This document shows positions 32,185 to 43,800 of a stretch of 64,000 nucleotides of DNA, in pieces. The notes beneath the pieces are model-generated. The model did no database searches and was not told the origin of the DNA. It saw only the letters and a list, made by a program, of their open reading frames with translations. This stretch comes from Moniliella sp. 'wahieum'. Its lineage: Eukaryota; Basidiomycota; Moniliellomycetes; Moniliellales; Moniliellaceae. Position numbers and translations under genes: made by a program. The stretch lies in assembly GCA_003971905.1 (NCBI GenBank), contig RSEE01000028.1, positions 496,001-560,000 of the forward strand, read 5' to 3'. Positions within the stretch are counted from its first letter, which is position 1. Each line of letters begins with the position of its first letter.

Positions 32185-33800
32185 ATGGTCAAGCTCAAGC
32201 CCACACCTTCCAAGCGCCAGTCCACCAAGCAGCGCGTTAAGATCAAGAAGCGCGTTGCTGAACACCACCGCAAGGCCCGGCGCGACGCTAAGAAAAACCC
32301 GCAGTGGACCAGCCGCATCAAGAAAGACCCAGGCATCCCCAACTCGTATCCGTTCAAAGAACAATTACTCGAAGAGATCCGCCAAAAGCGCGTAGCTGAG
32401 GAGGCAGCTAAGCTCGAGGCCAAGGAGCGTGCCAGGGAAGAGCGTGCACGCAAGGGTGCCACTGCCGCCGAGGAGAGCGAGGATGAAGTGGACGTGAGTT
32501 TGTGGATGCTGCACAGGCTCTTTACTCCAGGCTCCTGTGTACCGTTCCACTCTTAAGAGCTGCTCGATGACGACGAAGTAGGCACAATTTTGGTTGCAAT
32601 CGATGCGCGTGACCCCCTGTCGTGGGTCACACCGTCGTTGCAACAGAGCACTCAGGCCAAAGGCAACATTTTGCCTATGTCATGCACGCACGGATCTCGT
32701 GCCGCGCGAGGTGGTTAATGCGTGGACCACGTCCTCCATACCCGTTTCTCGACACGAGTATTCCCCGTCTCTCGGCGAGCAGCCTTTGGGTCTGCGCCTA
32801 TCCTGGAGCAGGTACGACTTGGGGGGGCAAAGATGGGAGCCACATTGCAATCTGTGGCATGGAAAATGCCGGCCGTTCCGCTTTAGCTTCTGCTCTGGGC
32901 ATGCTGGCTCAAGCCAGGGAGGGTGCACCTGTCACGGTCTATGACACGGCTCATCTCATCTTGGCCGAGGACCCAGGGAAGGATGATGAGGCGGCGATGC
33001 TACGCACTTGTACGCAACAAGGGCCCCATGCAAAAGTCCAGGACGATCGAACCTCTTGCGCGGGCCCTTATCACCCGCATCGCTCGTCTTAGACTGCAGC
33101 TTCTTTACCGGCTCCCCGCTTTTGCTGCCAATGCCGAGACACGCTCGGGTGCAGATCTCACCGAGTCCGAGTTCGACGAGCTTTGTGTTCATCTCGCTCG
33201 TTCCATTGGCCTAATCTCGCGCCGTGGCGCGCCATCACTCACCCCCATCATGCGCAAACTCGTCTTCGATTGGTGTCACGACAAGATGATGTACTACGCT
33301 ATGCCACCACTTTCTAGGTCCGAAGCCAGTGCCCAGGCATCGACTTTAGGCGATCAACTGCCCACCACCGTGGCTGGGTTGGACCAGACTGTTCTCCCTC
33401 TTTCCCAGTGGAGGGAGCAGTATGCATCCCGCCAGCTTCGTCTGCTCCCAGGCCCCGTGGACCCACGTACCCATGAATGGGAGTACATGTTCTTTGTCCC
33501 GCCTTCGGAGCGACCTGCAAGGAGGGCAAGAAGGCTGTCAAGTTTGCCGACCCAGATGGGTCGGATGAGGAGGAGGAGGCGGAGCTGACCGATGGCGAGT
33601 CGGATGGGTGGGAAGAGGTGGATCCTGAAAGCGAATCTGAAGAGGAGGTTGAGCAGGAGATCCTGGAAGAGCCTGCTGCCCCAGCAAAGAAAACCAGGGG
33701 CAAAGGCAACAAGCGCAAGGCTGAATCCGAGGAGGAACCCCCTCAGAAAAGGCCCCCAGTACAACCAGGGGACAAGTACAACTTCTTGGCTCACTTCTGA
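32185..33800 (+). CDS. Nucleolar GTPase-like protein, Grn1/Nug1 (GNL3) family, degenerate G1 loop
   Basis: Ribosome-assembly factor of the circularly permuted GTPase family (60S export). The N-terminus is the basic Grn1 domain (MVKLKPTPSKRQSTKQRVKI) and PGIPNSYPFKEQLLEEIRQK. An intron at 32494-32559 is followed by LLDDDEVGTILVAIDARDPL (G-domain entry). The family NKxDL motif appears as ARTDLVPREVV, and the P-loop as GMENAGRSALASAL instead of GxPNVGKSS. The C-terminal helical part follows (LQLLYRLPAFA, LVFDWCHDKMMYYAMPP). The tail is acidic, ending GDKYNFLAHF. Frame changes near 32650, 32720, 33000 and 33510. K-to-R in the P-loop and loss of N in NKxD suggest reduced GTP binding, if the sequence is right. 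Family membership is strong; GTPase activity is in doubt. Confidence 0.85.
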
Positions 33801-34708
33801 TCCAACATTGTTCTTGCGTCCCATGCATTCTTGCTGCAATATCGATGACGACTCGTTAGTGATATTGTCGCCCCATGACCGATTGGATTCATTGCTGACT
33901 TGGAGGGGTGCCCCGTTCCAAATGGCCAGGAATCGCACTATGGAGTAAGTAGGCAGTGCATTGTTGTCATCGGCGTCTTTTCGGACAGCGCTTTCTTATG
34001 TCGATGGAGATAAAATGCCTGCAAAGCTCTATCGTAACAGCCTCAACTCGTTTTTGGCTACCTCTGTAACGTGTTTTCACTTGGTAGAAGAGCATCGAAG
34101 TAGTGCAGCGGATCGGGTGGGGAATAGGGAAAACCTTGGGTACTAAGTGTAGTTGATGACAACTGCTTTTCAGGGCAATTGCGAGTCACAAGCAAGCGCT
34201 AGGTCAGACGCGTAACATCAGTGTGCTTGGTTGCGTGTGCCTGGTGCAGCCGGGACAATTGCCACCAAAGTTGTGAGTTCTGTGAGTTGCGTGGCGTGGA
34301 TGATCATGTCGATCATGTCAGGGCCAGAGTAGAGAAGACGGAGAACAGCACGACTAGTAGGCAGTTGTCCCCGTCAAGACCCCCAGCGCAGTGCGTCAAA
34401 TTAACGTTCCTCAGCCGACTGGAAGTGTCCCCCCAGCATCCCCCCGGCAGAGGAGGGGAGGTGGATTTAAGGGGCTGCTGCCGGCGAGTGAAGGCGGCAA
34501 CAGCGACCCGGGGGGGAGCGCGGAGAGCTGGCCCTGAAACAGGCGTGCTGTCTGCGGCGCAATAGCGTGGCTCGCTTAACAGGAGTGGAGCCCGTCTCAA
34601 ATTTGCGCGCAGCTGGCTGGATTCGATTGGAATTACGCCGGAATCAAACCGGGTTGCGCTCCTCCGCCCCCCACCTTCTCCCGCAGCCTGCTCCCACTGG
34701 ATGCGCCC
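33801..34708. other. Intergenic region upstream of the kinase gene
   Basis: No gene or tRNA recognised. It contains short GATCATGTC direct repeats (34301-34320). The last 20 bases include a 3-codon upstream ORF described separately. Confidence 0.5.
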
Positions 34709-34712
34709 ATGA
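34701..34712 (+). promoter_or_regulatory. Minimal upstream ORF overlapping the kinase start
   Basis: ATG CGC CCA TGA: the uORF stop overlaps the kinase ATG in the arrangement ATGA. This could lower or condition initiation at 34709, provided the local sequence is free of indels. Confidence 0.4.
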
Positions 34713-37700
34713 GTGTGAACAGTGGGCGAGTCCGCCGCCAGCGCAGCTCCGCCACCCGCAGCGACAGCGGCGACGGTGCTGCTGCCCATGCCCACGCCCA
34801 TGCGCGCCGTGTCCGTGCTCTTGGCGCCCGCCGACTCCGTGCTGTCGGCAACTACCGTTTGGGACGCACCATTGGCGAAGGCTCCTTTGGTCGCGTCCGT
34901 TTGGCCCACCACGCCCTTATCCCTCATTGTGCCGTGGCGGTTAAACAGATCGCGCGTGCCCGCACTGGCGGCGAGGAGCTCGCGGCGCTCGCGCGCGAGG
35001 TGGACCTGCATGCCCGTCTGCGCCACCGCCATGTCATGCAGCTGCTGGAGGTGGTAAGGACAGAGGGCAGCATCTGGCTTGTGTGGAGCTGTGCCCTGGA
35101 GGAGAGCTGTACGACTATTTGGTGGAACAGCCCACCGGTCGGCTTGAGGAGCGCGAGGCGCGCCGCCTTCTTGGCCAGTTATGCCTGGCGGTGGCGTATG
35201 TGCATGACGCGGGCATCGTACACCGCGATATCAAGCTGGAGAATGTGCTGTTGGATGAGCGTGTGTAATGTCAAGCTGGCAGACTTTGGCTTTGTATCCC
35301 AGTTTGACGACGACGAGCTGCTTGACACACACTGCGGCACGACCGGCTATGCTGCCCCTGAGATGATCCGCGGCGAACGGTACCGCGGCCGCCAGGTGGA
35401 CATCTGGTCTCTCGGTGTCATTCTCTATGCACTACTTACTGGTGCCCTCCCGTTTGACGATGACAGCGAGGACGTAATGCGCGCCAAAATCTTACTCGGC
35501 ACATTTGACATCCCTCAGCACGTGTCTCCCGGTAAGCTGGTCGTTCCCCCCCCCTCTTACCCCTTTACGGCAGCTGACATTACGACTCCAGAGGCCGCCG
35601 ATCTACTTCGGGCCATCCTTATCCGTGACCCTTCGAAGCGGCTCACTATTCCTCAGATCCTCCAGCATCCTTGGTTCCACAAGAAGATGCCCGCCGCCCC
35701 TTCAACCCCACCCTCTCCCACTGGCCACCCCCACCTCCCGTAATGCTAGCGTCCGCAGCCTTCCTCGTAGGGCTCACTCATACTCTGCTCCTTCGGTGGA
35801 AGAGATTGGCGCAGACCACCACGCAGGCCTCCCTTCGAGCTTGGCGCCCGTTCCTGAAGCGCCTGGCATCGTGGATGATGCCCGTTCCGACACAGACGTT
35901 TCTCGATGCGATTGCCCAGTCCGATGATGGCGCTACTCCAGACGAAGTTCCTGCTGAACTACCGATACCGACGTTCCCTCTGACGACGCCGAAGTCACTC
36001 CTGCTCGTTACCCCCCCGCCCGGAAGGAGCTTGCCTGCCTCTCCGCGGGTGCTGGGCTTTGAACCGCACCTGCCCTCGATTAGCACCGATCCTTTTACGG
36101 TGCTCCCGGAAAGTGACGAAACAGACTACTATGCACTGCTCTTGGTCCAGAGTAACGGCGTAAAGGGGGTACGAGCCCACTTTAGTCGTCCGCTGGAACA
36201 GCACCTGCTCAGCACCATGTCCGTGCTCGGCTTGGATGTTGGCGCCATCGTCCGGTCGGTTCGGCGGGACGCGTGTGACTCCGCTAGTGCGCTCTGGTGG
36301 CTTCTTCTTCGTCGCGCCGAGGAAAGAGAGAGTGAAGAACGGCTTCTCCTCTCTCTTCCACAGCGGGATCCTCAACCCAAGAGCACCGGTCCCACAACCA
36401 CCTTGCCTCCCACTAGCGTCAGGACGGAATCCATTTCCCTCCCGGACGTTCAAGAACCTCGTCAGGCAGACTCGCCTCCAGCGATTATCATCGCTCCCAG
36501 CTCATCTCCAACACAAGAGACTCCCGAGCGGAGCGGTTCCTGGGCTTGGGCGCTCGGCGAAACGTTTGATCCGTCCCATCCTCATGGAGCCCATTCTCCT
36601 TTAGAAGCCACTGTATCACCGCGGTCGACAAAACCAGAGCTGAAACAGATCGCTTTACCCCCACATGGTGCTGGGGCAGATCTCCGCACAGATTCCAGCT
36701 TACCCGGCGCCGAGCGGAGCCCCTCGGCACCGCTTTTGCGTTCTCCAGGGGAAGACCGTGACGTATGGAGCCACCAGCGGACACGTACCACTCCCAACCT
36801 TACTCTGGCACGCCCGCCACCCTACCTTGCAGACGACGCAAACAACCTCGACCATCTCTCTTGGCGAGGCACCCTCGTCCCGTTCTGCCTCCCCTACCCC
36901 TCTCACTGGCCGCTTCCCCCCCAAGCGGGAGACAGCAGAAGGGCTTCACGACCCGACCGACAGCTCTGCTTCGCTCGCCTCGGGTAATGCCGATCCCAGC
37001 TCTGGTACCTTCGTGCCCGACTCGGCCGAGATGCGTGAAGGGAGAAAGGGGCGCAAGAATAAAAACCGGTTCTTGAACAGTCTGAGCACAGTTCGCACTT
37101 GGCTTGGTACCGCCGATCCTAAGCCTCTCGCTCCATTGGGGGGCAAGAAGATGGCCTCGCCGCACCGGGGAGAAGCAAGTCTGTTAACGGGATCCTCTAC
37201 ATCTCTCATACCTTCCCCGAAGAGGCGTCAACGCCATCCCCTAAGAGAAGGACAAGTTCCAAGGCCACCCTTGGCCTGAGCATGCCCCTGCGCAAACGCA
37301 AAAAGCCGTCCCCGCCGAACACGCCACTTGGCTTACCCATTGCCAACTTGGCTCATCTTCCGCCCCAAGGGCATCTTGGCGTCGGCACCAGCGATTCCTT
37401 GGCGCAGCGACGGAGCAACAGCTTGCAGCGTACTGTCAGTCGGCCACGGGGCGACCCGCGTAGATTTTCTACCACCTCGCAGTCCAGTGCGCGTCGTCTC
37501 CCTCCCGTCGCACAGCGAAGGTAGTGTCAGCCATGCGCGTCCAGCGCGGCCGGTTCGGACACGTCGTCAAAGTCGTAGTGGGAGCACGCTTGCCAGCCGT
37601 TCATCTGCGCGCCCGGGCATGGGGATGGGCTAGTGCACCGGGGACAGCTACACCGCGTCTGCGCACCCGTCCTAGTGCGTCGCGTACGTCCAGTTCTGGG

Positions 37701-38683
37701 CGGGTCAATTCGGTCTCTTCGGTCGCCTCCGCTCGACCGAGGTCGGTGCGCTCCATACGTGGCACGTCTACCTCCACCCCAGACCACGCCACCGCCGCTC
37801 CTCTTCCGAGTCGCACCATTGTTGTTCGCCGGCCCCTGCCGCGGCGACAGCGTTCCCGTGCTGACTCGGACGTGGTCAGTGACCGACTTGTGCCTCGCTC
37901 TCCCCTCCTAGACGGAAGAAGAGACACGCACCGTTCTCAGTTCTTTGCCCCCGAAAACGGTCTTCCTTCAAACCCCTCGCCGACGGGACTCTGTTTCGGA
38001 CGAAGCGCCGCCCCGGAGAGAAGTGGCGACGTGGCTGCAAAGTTGGGGCAACCCACCCCTGATTGGGGGGGCGGGTGGATTCGGGCGTGTCGTCTTCGAT
38101 GGCACAGAGAAAGGAGCTGCTGGCGTTGCTTCAGCCCAAGTTACGGGACGTGTTTTCTGCCCAAAGGACGAGGACGAAGATTGGGTGGACGAGGAAGAGG
38201 ACGAGGAACCTTTCCCTGGGTATGGGCCAGCAGCCGCGGGCTTGCGCCCTATCGTCCCCCCCGAGGTGACGACGCGGTGGCGTTACAAGCAGCCTCGAGG
38301 CAAGCCCGACTCGCCGTACGCAAGCCGGATGACGGTGCATGCGCCCTCGGTTGTCGCGCCCCCTGAGGATGGCGTGGCGGCACAGTTGGAAACAGTGACC
38401 CATCACCTTGCTCGCTCGCCTCGCACCCGCGCCTGCAGGCCACCCTCACCCCATCCCACCCCGCCCCGCCCCCGGAATCAACGCCACGGTTCCCTCGGGC
38501 CCACGGATCCGCACTGCGGCTGCCCCGGCCTTTACGGATGTGCCGATCGAAGAGGAAGAAGAGGAGGATGAGTGGAGTTGCAACGTTTCTTCTGGGAACC
38601 CTTTTGAGCGTTATGGATGCGAACGTATACCCTTTTGTTTTCTTGTGGGGGGGGTAGGCGGTGGAGTAGGCCAAGGCCGATAG
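34709..38683 (+). CDS. Ser/Thr protein kinase, CAMK type, probably Kin4-like
   Basis: Kinase domain near the N-terminus: NYRLGRTIGEGSFGRV (Gly loop), AVAVKQIAR (catalytic Lys), AGIVHRDIKLENVLLDE (catalytic Asp), LADFGFVSQF (DFG), HCGTTGYAAPEMI (APE) and VDIWSLGVILYALLTGALPF, ending HPWFHKKM at about 35690. A very long tail of roughly 1,000 residues follows, rich in Ser, Arg and Pro, with a conserved-looking block DYYALLLVQSNGVKG to ACDSASALWWLLLRRAEER (about 36130-36330), the feature that suggests the Kin4 group. It ends with an acidic run (EEEEEEDEWS) before a stop at about 38681-38683. Frame changes occur near 35085, 35268, 35740, 35920 and repeatedly in the tail. The kinase call is firm; the subfamily and extreme C-terminus are tentative. 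The tail could be two genes, but no second start stands out. Confidence 0.8.
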
Positions 38684-38864
38684 ATCGTCCGGACGAACCC
38701 CAGGGCTCGCTCCACCATCTCCGAGCGCCAGCGTTATGAATTGGGCACCTGGCCAACATCAGGCCTTAGACAAGGCACAGCAGGCATGCGCACTGAGTAT
38801 GTTCCCTCGTCTAGCCGCAAACGACTGCAACGAACGCAATGCGGTTCGCCAGCATCAAAAAAGA

Positions 38865-38948
38865 CGCCCCACGTGGGACTCGAACCCACAACCGTGAGAT
38901 GGACTCAATAATAAGAGTCTCAAATTCTACCGATTGAAATAGCGAGGC
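38865..38948 (-). tRNA. tRNA-Lys(CTT) with an 11-base intron
   Basis: Acceptor GCCTCGC pairs with GTGGGGC (wobbles allowed). The anticodon stem TGAGA/TCTCA encloses CTCTTA, an 11-base intron (TTATTGAGTCC) and A, so the anticodon is CTT. The T-arm GTGGG TTCGAGT CCCAC is perfect. The D-stem has one T-T mismatch. A T6 tract directly follows the 3' end on the minus strand as Pol III terminator. Confidence 0.92.
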
Positions 38949-39316
38949 AATGTGGTGAGGTCAGTTGTTGTTGCATTCGCTCCTACCTGTGATGCGTGTG
39001 ATGCATGATAGCGCAGCCAGTAATGTTCAGTGTTCAGTTGCTTATGCAATGCGTGTTCGCATCCCGGTTGACTCCGTTAGACTGTGGCGTCTGCCTTGGA
39101 TGCGTGCTGTGGGGACTGGGCTGCGTCGGGGCGGCAACGACTGCACTGCAGCGGTGCAGCGGGGCATGCTGCCAGTTTCAAAACTGATGCGGGAGCGCCG
39201 ATAACGTCGATTGCGCGTAACGCCGTGCGTGTTGGATTTATTTGCAGGCGCATCGCCCTTCTGATACGCGCTTTTGCGTCGACTCTGTTGGATGCACTGC
39301 CCACAGCCTCGTGTCC

Positions 39317-39362
39317 GATAAGGCCCTAGGCTCCTAAGGCTCAAGGCCCCTAAGGCCTAAGA
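39317..39362. repeat. Run of CCTNAGG palindromic words
   Basis: AAGGCCCTAGGCTCCTAAGG and similar words: overlapping CCTAGG, CCTAAGG and AGGCCT over about 45 bases. Same family as words near 23200, 28288, 29632, 51900 and 53120. Confidence 0.6.
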
Positions 39363-39476
39363 GGCAGCCCGGCTGGCTGGTCGTGTGAGCCATGCACGCG
39401 ATGAGCAGCCCCATCTGCAGCTCTTTTCAGGCCATTCAGCCCCGCCACCACCTTCTTTCATCCCTCTTGTTGTGCC

Positions 39477-40193
39477 ATGGCCACCTGGCAGCGACACGCC
39501 GCTACCGTTGTTGACACGACCCAGATGGGCGTCCTTAATCTCCTGGGTATGTCTCTTTGTTCCATGTCTCTTGCCCCTCTGTTGTGGCAACCGCTGCGCG
39601 GCGTTCAACATGGAACGCACGCATGCAACGCGGCATATACCTACCGAAAACCCAGTGAGGTGTCTTTTTGCTGACCACCTAGCTGATGTCCCCATTGGTT
39701 TGATCAGGCGTCCTGCTGACGATTATCGGGCTTTTGCCTGCATTGCTCCTTACCCTTCCCGTGATCCATCCCTTTAACTGGGTCGCTACGCTCCAGCCTA
39801 CTGGCTGGCCAACTGTACGTCACCGCCATCCGTTTCTCTTCCGCCCTTCTTGCGTAGTGATACTATGCATGTCCACTTCTGTATCACCCATTGACCTTCT
39901 TCTTCCACGGATCCTCTGTCTGGCTGGCCACCGCACCGCTTCGCGCAGTCTATGACGATGCGCACTACTACCTCGAATGGGCCGAGACACCATTGTCAGG
40001 CAAGATCTGGGATCTGGAACCCCTCGTCGCGGTGCCCATCCGAACCGAGACGCAAGACGCCGGAGGGGACGGGAAATGGCATGGCATGGAGACGCTCTAC
40101 GGCCAGGCGGCTGGTACGGAGAAGCACCGGCGCCGTCTCGGTGGGGAGGTCGGCGGTGGGAGAGCTAGGAGGCTTGCGCCTGGGACGGAGTGA
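39477..40193 (+). CDS. Hypothetical small membrane protein, about three exons
   Basis: Exon 1 starts MATWQRHAATVVDTTQMGVL in a good context (TGTGCC before ATGG). The intron 39547-39707 (GTATGT to GATCAG) leads in phase to a clear transmembrane helix, VLLTIIGLLPALLLTLPVI, then HPFNWVATLQPTGWPT. A GTACGT donor at 39815 begins a second intron whose acceptor I cannot place cleanly. The last exon reads VWLATAPLRAVYDDAHYYLE, then WAETPLSGKIWDLEPLV, with a soluble Gly/Arg-rich end and a stop at 40191-40193. One base is probably wrong near the second acceptor. No family recognised; topology suggests one helix anchoring a soluble C-terminal part. Confidence 0.5.
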
Positions 40194-40875
40194 GGGGGGG
40201 GGTGTTTCTATTTCCTGACTGATGTATATATGAGTTGATATGACTTGTGAAAGAAACCATGGTGTTTGGGGATGACCTCGACGAGCGAAGCGCGTGTCGG
40301 CATGCCACGAGCCACAATACTGAGGCCGGACAATGATTCAACCATACAGACCCCGCAGTTTGGACCCCCCTGGCAAACAGTCCTCTTCCTCTGTGGCACG
40401 CCCGTGAACGTCCCTATAATACCGCTCGTACGACCAAACCGAGACCAGAGAGGTAGTGCAAAGGCAGTGGCTTTTCATCACCTCCCCTCCATCCGCCATC
40501 AGCTGTACATAACAAGAGGTCAACTGCACCGTCTCCCGCTGATCTGATCCGCCTGGGCACTCTTGCTGTTCCAACACCTTAATCTATTCGATCGAGGCGG
40601 GAAAGTGCTCGCTGAAATGAATCTGAAGCGCTCACCGGCACCCACGACAGCAAAAGCAAATACCACCAGACAGCGCTAGGGTTGCGTGCCCCCGGCAACC
40701 GCCGAGTGCGGCCGCTGTTGGCCTCGCCGCTGCTCCGCAGGCTTCGTCTCGCTAGCCTCCACGTGGCTGCCACCACACAGCCCAGCCGTGCTGACCCTCA
40801 CGCCGAAAGAGCATCCAGCCGAGCATCGCCAGCATCGCCGCCAGCATCGCCACTGCATCGTTTGCATCGCCCTCC
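40194..40875. other. Intergenic region upstream of the GEA gene
   Basis: No gene seen. It contains the TAGGGTT element at 40675-40686. Confidence 0.5.
40675..40686 (+). promoter_or_regulatory. TAGGGTT (telobox-like) element, GEA gene
   Basis: GCTAGGGTTGCG in sense orientation, 190-201 bases upstream of the ATG; identical 12-mer to the one upstream of the RING gene. Confidence 0.4.
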
Positions 40876-43800
40876 ATGCCCACGGCGCATGCCGAGCATC
40901 TCGTCAACGCAGAGGCCACCGCCGTCAGTTCGGCCCTGCGTCGCGCGGCGCGAGCACGCGAGCGCGGCTACTTTGCGTCTGCTCCCGCCACATCCTATGC
41001 TGCCCTCCTCGCCCACACCGATACCTCGGCCCTCGCCCTGACTGCCTTCGCGACGGAAGCTGCCCAGCGAACCCTTTTCAACTCCCTTGCCCTCCCGCCA
41101 GAAGCAGCGGGACCGACGCTGCCCTTCTCAGGTTCGGCCTCGGACGAGCTAACTGCCCCCCCCGGCAACCCCAGCCACGGCCGCCGTCTGTCCTCCCTGG
41201 CCGCTGAAAAACCTGTCCCCGCCCCGGTGGCAGGTGAGGAGCTGGGCGTCGTTTCCTCTACAGTTCAGAATGCGCTCCTTGCCCCGTCTGTGCCCGCGCC
41301 CGCACCCGCGCCTCTGTCTGTGCGCATTCCCGCCCCCAGCGGCGGGTTGGAAACGATCGCTGAGGACGACTCCGAGACGGGTCTGCTGGCCTCGTTTGTC
41401 ATACTCAAAGCACAGCTACGTGAGGTGGGCGGGGTGCATGCGCTTCCTCATCCGTTGCTTGTCGCACCCTTTGTCAAGGCGGTCATTTCGCCTCGCACAA
41501 GCGGATCGGTGACGTCGGCAGCGCTGCAAGCGCTGGACCGCATGTTGCTTAATGGCATCATCCCTGCCACGGGCGATGCTTCGCACCAAGCTGCGGTGGC
41601 GGACATTGCTCATGCCGTGACCCACTGTCGGTTTGAAGCGGGGGACCCAGTGGTGGACGAGCTGGTGCTGCTTCGCATCTTGTCGCTGATGCGCCAACTT
41701 GTTTGTCCCTCTGACTCGCCCATCTCTCCGGCATGGACGCTCTCGAACGAATCAGTGTGCGAGATTGTCGAGACAGCACTTAGCATGGCTTCTCAAACCC
41801 GCTTGAGTGGTACGTTCTGTGTTCTATGTTACCTTTTCTGTGTTCTTTGCTTCGCCCCCCATGACGTCGGACTGCTGACCCTCCTTCGTGTCCCTAGACG
41901 TCTTGCGCCGCTCCGCGAACCAAACCCTGTGCCAACTCGTCCGCACTCTTTTCGACAAACTCGATCATTTCCCCCCCCAACGTCAATCGTCCAGTTCATC
42001 CGCTTCGTCCGCCGACGTGCCACCTTCGAGCGAACCAGCGGCCCTTTCGGAACACGACATTAAAAAAATGCATCCAATGACCCTGCCCGACCCTAAGAGC
42101 CACGAAGTTCCAAGTGCGGGCTTGGTGGCCAAGGAGACCCGACCCGATTCCGAATCAGGTTCCGAGCCAAGGGGGGAGGGGAGGTCAAATCCGCTCCCGA
42201 GCCGGATCAACCGAACCCACCCCAAGCCGAGGCGTCGGCACCCGTACCCGCGTTTCCCGCGCCGACGCCCGTGCCCGTGCCCGTGCCCGAGTCGGAACCG
42301 GAGCCGGAGGCGGAGCTGGTGTCGCTTCCTATGTTAGTGCCAAGCTACGACGTAGCAGCGCTTTCGGAAATCCTGCGTGTCATTCTTGCGCTTCTGGATC
42401 CACGGGCCGGGGAGACAACGGATGCAATGCGCTTTTTGGGGATGAACGTGATGATGGCGCTGGTCGAGGCCCATGGTACCTCTCTTTTGGCTCGGTCCGA
42501 CGTGCTGCGAAGCCAAATGCAGGACACGGCATGCAACTATCTCTTCCAACTGGCCCAATGCGACAATCCCAACCTTGTCACCTATTCGCTTCGCACGATC
42601 CAGACCTTGTTTGACTCGGGGGCTATTGGCTCAAGTTCCAACTCGAGTTCTTCCTCAAGGAGATTTTTGTCAAGTTAGCACCTACATTTCCCCTTGCCTT
42701 GGAACCTTGGAAGGAACATGGAAGTACCGACCCACTTCTTTCCTTCCCGCACTCGTCGCCTGCTACTCCAACGCCCGGAACGGCTCCACCGCCTCCGCCT
42801 CCGCCGCCACAGCCCAAGGCAAGTGGCATGGCGCCTCTGACGGGCGAGCTGAGAGAGTTGTATGTCGAGGCGCTCTGCAGCCTTCTTGCCAGTCTTTCCC
42901 GTGGCGGCGGAGACGCCTATGTGACGCTCTGGGCCAATTACGATGTGGAGATGGATGCAGACAATGTGGTGGAAGAGCTGGTCCGATTCTGGTCCCGTGC
43001 TGTCTTTGCCCAACCGCCTGCTTCAGCCCAGACCCTGGCCAGCTCGAGTCCGGGCCAAGACGGGCTGCAGATGGGGCGCTGGATGCGATTATTGGGCTGG
43101 TCCAGTCCCTGTATGCCCGGCAAAAGGACCCGCTTCTCCAGCCTCCTGAGCTCTGGTCCCCCTCCCTCTTACCCCCGGCTCAATTGGCCGAGAAGAAGGA
43201 GCGCAAGGCCACCCTGCTCGCCGGGGCAGACGAGTTCAACCGCAAACCCAAAAACGGCATTGCCTTCTTCCGGTCGCATGGGATGCTGCCCCCTGCCCCG
43301 CCCGTGGAGGCGACCGACGAGACGGCCAAAAGCGCTGACGACTTGGCCGTCGCCCGCTTTCTGCGATCTTGTCCTCGCCTCGACAAGAAGGGCTTGGGCG
43401 AGTATCTGGCGGCGCCGAGCAACACGGGCATCCTGGAAAAGTTTATTGGTTTGTTTGATTTTGGGGGGTGCAACGTGGCGGATGGGTTGCGCACGCTGCT
43501 CGAATCGTTTCGGTTGCCCGGCGAGGCGCAACAAATTTCGCGCATCACCGAGACGTTTGCGTCGCATTATTTTTTTGGTCCGGCGGGCATTGCTTCGTCC
43601 GATGGGGTGTATGTGCTGGCGTTTTCGGTGATTATGCTCAACACGGATCAGCATAATCCGCAGGCGGCCAAACGACGAATGCAGTTGGACGATTATCGCA
43701 AGAACCTACGAGGCGTCAACGACGGCCAAGATTTCGACCAAGATTTGCTCGCGGAATTGTACGAGTCGATCAAGCAAAAGGAAATCATCATGCCCGAGGA

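Larger units (their letters stand above)
38684..39476. other. Intergenic region with a tRNA gene
   Basis: Apart from the tRNA-Lys, it contains a run of CCTNAGG words at 39317-39362. No protein gene is supported. Confidence 0.5.

Noticed and set aside
34550-34700. tRNA-like sequence with ATTCGATT and AATCAAACC words
   Set aside because: No acceptor or anticodon stem pairing could be found.
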